Below, in pieces: positions 55,951 through 64,000 of a stretch of DNA of 64,000 nucleotides (within the stretch, counting starts at the first letter, position 1; every line of letters starts with the position of its first letter). The translations under genes and the position numbers were made by a program. This DNA is from Isoetes taiwanensis. Its lineage: Eukaryota > Streptophyta > Lycopodiopsida > Isoetales > Isoetaceae. The notes beneath the pieces are model-generated. The model had not been told where the DNA came from, searched no databases, and worked only from the letters and a program-made list of their open reading frames with translations. The stretch covers positions 14,650,283 through 14,714,282 of the forward strand of contig JAJEKV010000032.1 of NCBI GenBank assembly GCA_021234155.1, read 5' to 3'.

Positions 55951-56305
55951 CTAAAATTTCCCAGAAACTTCACGGAGGGGATTCTATCTACCTACAAAGT
56001 GTGCATGTATGGCTAAAGTTTTGCCCAACGGGTGTGTGGTGAGTTGGTATAGGCCTAGTAATGCCAAAATAAATGTGCATTTGGTGGGGGTTCAAACCGG
56101 CGGTGTATGTTTAGCTTTGGGAGTTGGTTACTAGGGTTATCACGATGATGATCCCGGCGTGGTAGAACTTGTGCCTATCGTGTCCCCACTTTAATGCGCC
56201 ATAAAGCGGCGGGGATAAACTCCACAATAATTGTGTGAGTATGAACCGGTAAAATTGGCTTCCATGTACCTTTCGGGCTGGTATATTGGTTGTCGCCTAA
56301 AACAC
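55951..56305 (+). mobile_element. tRNA-type SINE, copy 2
   Basis: Direct tandem copy of 55618-55950, about 336 bp downstream. Box A-like TGGTGAGTTGG at 56037 and box B-like GGGTTCAAACC at 56088. Confidence 0.65.
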
Positions 56306-56334
56306 AAATACCAGCCCGCTTCCCCACTGGGGCT

Positions 56335-56715
56335 GGTATATTGGTTTGTGCGCCTAAAACAACCAATATACCAGCCCGATGTACATGGAAGCCAATTTTA
56401 CCGGGTGCATACTCACACAATTATTGTGGAGCTTATCCCCCGCTTTATGGCGCATTAAAGTGGGGATTATCCTGATATGGCACAAGTTCTACCACGTCGG
56501 GGATCTACCATCGTGATAACCCCAAGAATCAACCAACCCCAAAGATGAACGCGTACATCGGCGTGGTTGAACCCCTGACCAAGTGCACATTCATTTTGGC
56601 ATTACTAGACCTATACCAACTCACCACACATCCGTTGGGCAAAACTTTAGCCATACATGCACACTTTGTAGGCAGGATAGAATCCCGCCTCAGGAAGTCG
56701 GGGCAAACTTAGTCT
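56335..56715 (-). mobile_element. tRNA-type SINE, copy 3, inverted
   Basis: Reverse complement of the same unit (box A at 56626-56616, box B about 56578-56565 on the minus strand). With copy 2 it forms a near-perfect foldback whose loop lies around 56300-56335. Confidence 0.7.
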
Positions 56716-56724
56716 GTGCACGAC

Positions 56725-57079
56725 CTGTAATTGTGCTGGTGGCAAACTTCATTAGTCAAATGAAACGGGCACCAATAAAACATAATGAATTTTAGGAAAA
56801 AATGATTTGCTACTAATCAATTTCATATTTGGTACAATGATGAACTAAACACCAAACAGGAGTAAGCCTATCTTCACAAATGAATGAACAAGCGCCCCAG
56901 TAAAAATGTAGCTATCCACACGGTCCAACATTGGTAAAGAAAAGAAAAAGTTATCAAACTCTGTACAAATGCTAGTCAATATCAAATGTTTTTGTGGACA
57001 TAATACCATGACCGAGGATCAATTTTCCACTGTCTTTCACCCCAGCGTCTCGCTTTATCATAGACTCGGTTAAATCGCC
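56725..57079 (+). repeat. Long direct repeat, right copy
   Basis: Second copy of 55259-55617. The main differences are a few single bases and loss of 'cccacctgtgg' at about 56932. Confidence 0.92.
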
Positions 57080-60000
57080 AAAGAGTGATGCCATGAAAAC
57101 CAGCAACCCCATTCTTCTTTAGACCGCTTCAAAGGACACAAGAATTACTGCCATGACAATTTGTAACTTACCAAAAAAATATTCTAATTAAAGTTGTCTC
57201 ACATTGAAGATGAATCAATAAAATCCTTAAGGTTCCATGGCTCTATGAAAATAGTGGGCTAAGAAGTTCCTTCCAAGTCATGGTAATCAATCCTTTAAAC
57301 TTTAAGATTTTGGTTGTTTCCGAGTCTGTCAACAAACAGCATTATGATATCTTGGGCAGTCACGTACATATTTTGCGAAGGAACTTCTGTCTTCTTACAA
57401 CCCAAGTATAACAATTATTATCTAGTAGAACTAAGATGGATTATAAAACTATTTCACACCACAAAAAGTTGTTACAGCAATTATCTGACATGAAAAATTA
57501 CTGCACAACCATGAGCATCTGAAGTTGATGGCAGGCACTGATACTAAGGAATGCTTTTGAAAGAAATGCCATTAAATTAAAGGCCATTACAACACTAGAC
57601 AAAGTATATGCCAACAGTCAGACCATGAGAAATGTAACAATTACCTTGCCATCCTTGAGTATCATTTTGAAGCAAACAACTATTTAACATAACCAATCAA
57701 TACCTGATAAGAGAAGAAGGTGTTAGCCTAAAACCTGGAATTTTAGTCTAACCTCAAGGAAGCTCAAACAAAATGGTTAGGACCTCCAGATCACTTAGGG
57801 TGATCAATCCTTGACATATGAAGTGAGAAAAGTCATTTTGGAATATTGGTTTTTCCAAAATCACTAAAGTCCCTGAAACTGAAAAAACTGTCAGAGCAAA
57901 AAATGGCCTTGCAGACACACCTTGTAAGATTTTTGAGATGTGATTGGTGGTATAGATGATCAACAAGCGAAGGAAACTGGGGGTGGAGATTTGACTTGAT
58001 TTGAATAGGGGAAGGTTGAGAAAATGTAGGTCAAAGTCGGGTCAAAAAGTTGGCGATGCCAAAGCAGAGAGCCAAAATTTGCAGATGGAGTTTGATAAGG
58101 AATCTTGAGTTGGGATCTGCGGCAGGCAACTTCAAAATAACCCCTAGATCATGTGCATAGGGTTTAAATAGCAAAAAAGAGTTTTAGTTTCTCCTGTAAG
58201 TAGCCGAGGCCTCTCGGGGAAAAGAACAAACTCTGTGGCGGGTTATGGAAAAAGGTCTTTTTATGTGTTTTCTTTGAATGTGTAGGTCTCTAAGGTTTTA
58301 TGAAGATGAAATGCAACTATCTGAAAAGAATATAGCTTGGAATAAATATTTTGGGTTTTGTTTTTAGTTTTTAGCTTTAAAAAGCACAATGCGGGGATTA
58401 CAAAAGATGAATATACAATGGTGGCAACAACTTTCCGAGCAAAGACTATGCATTATAGAAATGTAACACAAGAAATTTGATAGTGTTAGCAAGGCATTAC
58501 CAAATTCAAACATATAATAGTGTTTGAAAGTAAAATCCAGGTGCAATGCGAGCCTTTAATGAATCTCGAAACTACCAATGAAGGCCGAATGAAATGATTT
58601 TTTGAGTTGTAGTTGAAGTGCCTCACCGGTCGAACAAGTCACACCGGAATGAGGATCTTCAATCACGAAAGCGAGCGAGCAAATTTCGAATAGAAGCGAG
58701 CAAAATAATATCGAATATCAAAATGCGCCAAGATCCGCGAGGTCTATCTCTGAGGGGCGTCTTGATTTGATCTGTTTTCTTGGCTTAAGAACTGTTCTTC
58801 CCAAAAGCTAGCTTCGGTTGAGTGATTTGAGGCCCAAATTGAGCAATTTCTATCCGAATCAAGTGCCACAAAGGATCCCCATGGTTTTGGGAAAAGGTTT
58901 AGGAGCTAATTTGGGCGAAAAATTGATTCAATCAAATTTAGGCACGCAATTGGCGGATTTAGCGAGTTCCCCTATTTCTTAGGGTTCATAAAAAATTCTT
59001 AAGGGTGATATATCCCACAGTAGAAGTGGTTCTGAAGGCTCCTGTATATAAGGAATAATGCGGGCCCACTATTAAATTTGCGTGCCACTTGTTGAGAGGG
59101 ACACCCGGCCAGAATGTCGGCCCCCCCCCCACGCCACGTGGAAAAATGGGGGTGACACGGAACTATCTTGAAAATAGATAGGGTAGATAGGCTAGAATAG
59201 GTTTTTATTTTTTTAGGGCACGCATCCCAAGAATCCAATTTTGAAGGTCTTCCCAAGGGTTTTTTTTTTGAATTTTAAAAGACCAAGTTAGCTCTTTTTT
59301 TCCAAGCTTTCCATCTAGAGGGTTTTTAGGTCAAACTGAAACATTTGAATTTTGGTCCCTTTTGACCCATGGTCAATGAATATTGCAACATAGGGATGGT
59401 GAAAAAGTCATAGGAAAAAGATGGGAAAAGGGTGTAAATAGGCTATACTAGGGTTTAGGAAGATGAAATGAGAATGAAAAAAAAGCTTTCTTGCCTTTGA
59501 AGGTTTTCAAGATCACTAGGGGACAATTCTCAAATGAAGGTGAGATCAATAAAAAATAAGTAGTAGAATGATGAGAAAAGGTCTCAAAAGTGGAAACAAT
59601 GGTGAAGGAAAAGTTTTGAAGGCTCTTGGGATATAGAAAGGGGAATGTAAGATGAATGGAATGAAGAAGAGATGGGTACCTCTGTAGCACTTGATCTTAT
59701 CTCAAATTGTTTCTAGGGCTCAATTCATACCTCCTAGTGAAGATAGATTTGCTCAAAGCCTAAGGTCTTCCAAACTTTTATAAGGGTCTTCCAAACTTCA
59801 AGGCTAGAACAAGAGCAAATTTCACTTCTAGGGTAGCATCCTCATGTGTGTGACTTCAAACTTCTCAAGCAAGCTTCATAAGGTTTGAGCTTTGGTAAAA
59901 TGTCTTGTGCCTCCTTGATAAACTTGCTATAGCCTTTGCCTGGTCTTCAAATCAAAGGAAAATGTTAAACTAATAGGAATGTGTCTAGAAAGGTGTTTTA

Positions 60001-60945
60001 CCTCAAGGAAAAGACTAGGCCATAATAGGAGATCCCAAATGTCTTCCAATCTTGGTCAAATGTCTTCCAAACTCACGATGGGACCACAATAGCACGGAAC
60101 TTTTCCTTGAAGGAAATATAAATGAAACAAAGGTTTTGATACATAGATGCTTGGTCTATGTTGCCAAAATGGGCAACATCTCCTCAAAGGAAAGAATAGG
60201 CTGGTCCCCTCAGCCTAACAAATGTAAATTTAGACCGAGGAACTTCCATCTTTGGTGCAAGTGACAGTGATGTAGAATGATGAAAGAGAGTGGCAATGAG
60301 TATGAGATGAACTCTGTTATGATGGAAATGTGGTCTGCGAGCATTGTAGGGAATAAGAATAAAGGAATGGAAGGCTGAAATGGTATGAAGGGCAACCGAT
60401 AGGCGATGGAAATGGAAGAGAAAAGAATGAACCCGTGCATATGACAAGAAATCAAAGTTAGCATGAGTGCTAAGCGAGATGTGGAAAAGTATATATGGAT
60501 AGCACTCTAGAACTCCAATGGAGAAGCAAGGTCTCATGAAGAATAAGCCCGATTATGAAAAGCGGATGAAATGTTTTGACAAATGGCCCCTCATGACAAC
60601 ATAGAACTCATTAATAGGTAATAATCAAAGTCTTTATCCCTTGTGGCCACATTCCTGCAGCTAAACGAAAAAACACCATATTAAACCTCAAAGGAAATAT
60701 GCTAGTCGGAAGAAATATTAAAACCTCAACTTTGAAATTATAAACTAACCTATTCTAAGCTAGAACAAATGCTTATATAGAAGTGAAGAGGCTCAAAGCG
60801 GGCATCTTTGAGGCCAATATCTTTAAGGTGTTGAATATTAATGGGATTTGGCGGCTCTAATCCTGTACCAAGATCCGCCAACCTATAAGATGAGCAGCCG
60901 AGATCTCCTAGAATCGATAAGGGCCTTCCCTGGGGTTTTCAAACT
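57080..60945. other. 3.9 kb without recognised genes
   Basis: AT-rich on both strands; open frames are short and lack known motifs. Small repeats of 'gtcttccaaact' occur at 59765-60070. The 3' LTR of the gypsy element to the right should lie in or near this stretch, but its second copy is outside the window and I could not delimit it. Confidence 0.4.
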
Positions 60946-60949
60946 TTGA

Positions 60950-63900
60950 AAGCTTTCCTTCACCTGACATTCCACTTTAAAACTAATTCCATAGGTGCAA
61001 ACTTGTCCTCAGAGTTTGTGAGCAGCCTTGAAAGTCTTTGCACTCTTAGCCTTCTTCAAGAAATTGTAATTCTCTTGCAACAATCCTTTCTTCATCTAAT
61101 TTTAACAGAACTTCATACACGTGCTTCAAGGCTTGAGAAAACTCCAACTCAAGCTTGAGTGCCATCCTTAGAGAAGGTATCTCTAACTCATTTGGAATAA
61201 CAGCTTCTACTCCATATACTAAACTGAAAGGTGAGGCATTAGTAGCTGCTTTAGAAGTAATTCTATGAGCCCAAAGAGCATCATATAATTTCAAGTGCCA
61301 ATCCCTTTGGTTTTGGCAAACCTGTTTTCTGCAAAATACCCTTAAGCACTTTGTTAGTAGACTCGGCTTGGCCATTTCCTTGAGGATAATAGGGTGAGCT
61401 TTTCACATGCTTGATCTTGAGGCTTGAAACAAGGAAATTAATAACTTCATTAATAAAAGTAGAGCCTCTATCAGGTCAAAATTTTTAAAAGGAATGCCAA
61501 ACCTAGAGCAAATATTCTCATGCAAAAATCTAGCATTAGTATGGGCATTTGCTTTCCTTAAAGGTCTTTGCCGACCACTTAGTGAACAGATCTGTAGCCA
61601 CAACAATGTATTCATCTTTGGGCGAGGATGGGGGATTGATAGGGCCAACATAGTCCAATCCCCAAACTTGAAATGGACCAGGGGAGACAATTCTGTAAGA
61701 GGAGCGGGATGCAAGATTCTTTTGCCAAAGATCCGCATTGATGACAAGTCTTTATAATATCATAACAATCTTTAAATAAATGAGGCCGAAATAACCAGAC
61801 CTCAATATTTTCTTGGTAGTTGTTATGCTGCTGCAAAATGACCACCACAAACACCTTTGTGATTTTCGGCAAAGTACCGTAGCAGACTTCATCTTCATCA
61901 ACACATCTTAAGAGTACACCATCCCTATTTACCTTGCACAAGATGTCACCAACCAAGGAGTAAGTCAAACATTTTAACTTAAACTTGTAAGCTTGGCTTT
62001 TGAAAATTCAGAAGGTATCTCCTGATCTTGAAGGAACCTCCTAATAGGTTGTTGCCAACCTTGAGTCTGGTATAGTTGACAAGTCCTGTTCATTTACAAC
62101 AAGGTTAGTCATTTCTTCTTCTTGTATCAACTCCTCATGTTCAAAGTAGGCGTGAGGCAAGTATAAATTCGGGTTGTTCAATACATGAATAACCTTTACC
62201 TTTAAATCATAAGATTGAAGCCTACAAGCCCACCTATGAATTTTAGGTTTTTCTAATTTCTTACCATACAAAAAGGGCATGGGGTTCTCTTTGCATGTAG
62301 ATAGTGGCTTGGGATTTTTGTAAAAGATGACCACTGTCTCTCGATCAAAAAGATGAGAGCAGCAACACTCCTTTCTATCTTAGCATACTTCTCTTGAGTT
62401 TGAGACCATTGTTTGCTTGCAAAAGCAATAAGGTGTCTATCTGCAAAATGGCAACTCCAAAGAGCCTTTTTAGTGATAGTTATGTAAACTTTAAATGGTA
62501 ATGAAAGGTCTGGAGTTTTTAAAAGTGTAGAATGGCAAATAGCCTCTATGATCTGCAAAAAAGCTTTTTCACACTCATCAGTCAAACAACAGGCCTATAT
62601 TTACTTTCTCTTTTACTAACTTGGCCTACTCTAGTCAACTTAGAGATAGGACTAATAAGGTGAGAGAAATTAGGCACATACACTCTTAAGAAAGAGGTCA
62701 TTCCCATAAATCCCTTGACTTCTTTAATTGTCACAGGTGTTTGAAGCTTTTTTTTTTTAAAGCTATGATCTTCTCTTCAGCTACTTGAAGGCCTTTAGCG
62801 AAAACCTCATGGCCTAAGAGCTGGCCTTTGGATGCCAAAAGATGCACTTCTTTGGGTTTAGATTAACTCCAGTTTATGCGCACAATGTAAATATCCTTGT
62901 TAGCTCACGAAATATGATCACTTGTACCAGTACCTAAGCATAAATCATCAAGATAAACTCTGAATTGCTTTCGAGAGTCATGTTTGCAAAGACAATCCAT
63001 AGCTCTACGAAATGTAGCGGGGGCATTCATTAAGCCAAAAGGCATCCTTTTCATTGCATAAGTTCCCCATGGAGTAATGAAGGATGTCTTTGGCTGATCT
63101 TCCTTTTGATGCTAATCTGATTAAAACCGGAGAAACCATCCAAAAATGAGTACATAGACTTGCCGACCCAACGCATAAAGTATTTCTTCCAAAAAGGCAA
63201 AGGGTAACAATCTTTGTGATGAGCTTTATTTAGATCTCTATAATCCACACATATTCTTAGAGAACCATTCTTTTTTAGAACTGGAACAATACAAGAAACC
63301 CAAGAAGGGTTCACAATGTCAACTATCAAACCCCGACTCCACGCATTTTGAATAATTCACCTTGATAAGATCTAAAAGTGAGGAATTAATTCTTCTCAAT
63401 CTCTGCATGACAGGGTTTAGTATCTTCCACGAACTTTTATCTCAAACTCACAAATGCTCCTATCAACCCCTTTCAATTCTGAATATTCCCATGCAAAAAC
63501 ATCTACCCAATCTTCAAAGTACTTAATCATTTTACCTTTGCAATCTTCATCATATAGATCTCCCATTTGCAAAGTCCACGGACATACCTCCTTTGTGCAC
63601 TTCAAGTTCTTTGTGTGATTCCTCTTGTGCTAGGTTGATGGTCAAGATAGGATGAAACTGAGAGAGTTCATCTTCATCTAGGACATCTTCCTTGATAACT
63701 CCCTCGGAGAGATGCTCTAAGAGTGTTTTCCTGCACAAAGAATCAGCCTCAAAGTTTTAGACCTTGGAATATGATAAATTTCCCAATGATCAAAAAAGTT
63801 AGCAATTCTCGAGCTTGTGTGTTCAGATCCTCCATATCTTGATGTTTTGTTTGGTATTCTCCCAAAATCTGTTTTGCAAACAAGTTGTGAGTCTCCATAG

Positions 63901-64000
63901 ATAACAATATGGGAAATATTCATGAACCTTGCTTCTGTAGGCCTGCAATGAGGGCCCTATATTCTGCTGCATTAGAAGAAATATTAGGATGAATTCTCCC
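60950..64000 (-). mobile_element. Ty3/gypsy pol region, continues past the window
   Basis: Minus-strand frames, from the right edge: a retroviral/archaeal-type RNase H piece (HIVIYGDSQLVCKTDFGRI, about 63905); WVDVFAWEYSELKGVDRSIC (about 63510); reverse transcriptase WVSCIVPVLKKNGSLRICVD (about 63300) with the catalytic YLDD at 62958-62941; a second RNase H (LIAFASKQWSQTQEKYAKIE, about 62430; IHRWACRLQSYDLKVKVIH, about 62250); integrase zinc part CHQCGSLAK (about 61720) and the integrase C-terminal region DWHLKLYDALWAHRITSKAA (about 61300). More than eight frame breaks; a dead copy. gag and both LTRs are not visible. Confidence 0.88.
63600..64000 (-). pseudogene. Extra RNase H domain upstream of gypsy RT
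   Basis: The frame 63923-63717 reads SHIVIYGDSQLVCKTDFGRI and later IYHIPRSKT, the D-S-x-L-V and H-x-x-R blocks of RNase H. Upstream of 63923 the minus strand reads AAEYRALIAGLQK, where the catalytic Glu sits. It lies before the RT, not after it. Confidence 0.6.

Noticed and set aside
57080-60945. 3' LTR of the gypsy element
   Set aside because: Expected here, but without the second copy inside the window no boundary, polypurine tract or terminal dinucleotides could be fixed.

Overview
The window looks like repeat-rich nuclear DNA of a land plant. Reasons: plant-type BCS1-like AAA-ATPase and asparaginyl-tRNA synthetase pieces with GT-AG introns, a Ty1/copia element primed by a Met-tRNA-like site, a plant-type Ty3/gypsy element, several LINEs and many decayed DNA-transposon genes. 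Long arrays of GC-rich palindromes and the lack of any intact host gene suggest a large genome such as a fern or another non-flowering plant; this is an inference, no species-specific marker was seen. Nearly every recognisable coding stretch changes frame several times, so most are pseudogenes, or the assembly carries uncorrected indels.

Layout. 0-5 kb: a SWIM zinc-finger gene (+), a 64-bp tandem repeat, a possible small spliced gene (-) and a duplicated GCATGC-rich segment. 6.4-26.9 kb: one LINE (+) cut in two between its reverse-transcriptase blocks by a 17.7-kb insertion (7017-24697) whose ends are inverted repeats. Inside that insertion lie decayed transposon-type genes, five arrays of one palindromic core with five different spacers, and a copia element (15517-20244, -) sitting inside a DUF8039-like ORF. 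The LINE's poly(A) end at 26862 is itself embedded in exon 2 of an asparaginyl-tRNA synthetase gene (-). The order of events can be read directly: AsnRS gene, then LINE, then the 17.7-kb element, then copia.

27.3-30.5 kb: an element with ~110-bp terminal inverted repeats carrying a broken BCS1-like AAA-ATPase (Pack-MULE-like). 31.5-34.0 kb: a transposon-type gene (-) with DUF8039-like and DUF7869-like parts. 34.2-37.6 kb: a non-coding LTR element with 382-bp LTRs and a perfect 5-bp target duplication. 37.7-39.2 kb: 1.5 kb of nearly pure pyrimidine. 39.7-48.5 kb: a gene-like region (+) of unrecognised exons plus an FCP1/HAD-like phosphatase gene that lacks its nucleophile; its introns and flanks are full of a 22-bp perfect palindrome and tandem units built on it.

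49-64 kb: an unrecognised (-) reading region, a second LINE with an endonuclease domain but no RT, a PIF/Harbinger transposase fragment, a composite of tRNA-type SINE copies in direct and inverted order between 357-bp direct repeats, 3.8 kb with nothing recognised, and the pol region of a Ty3/gypsy element (-) running off the right edge.
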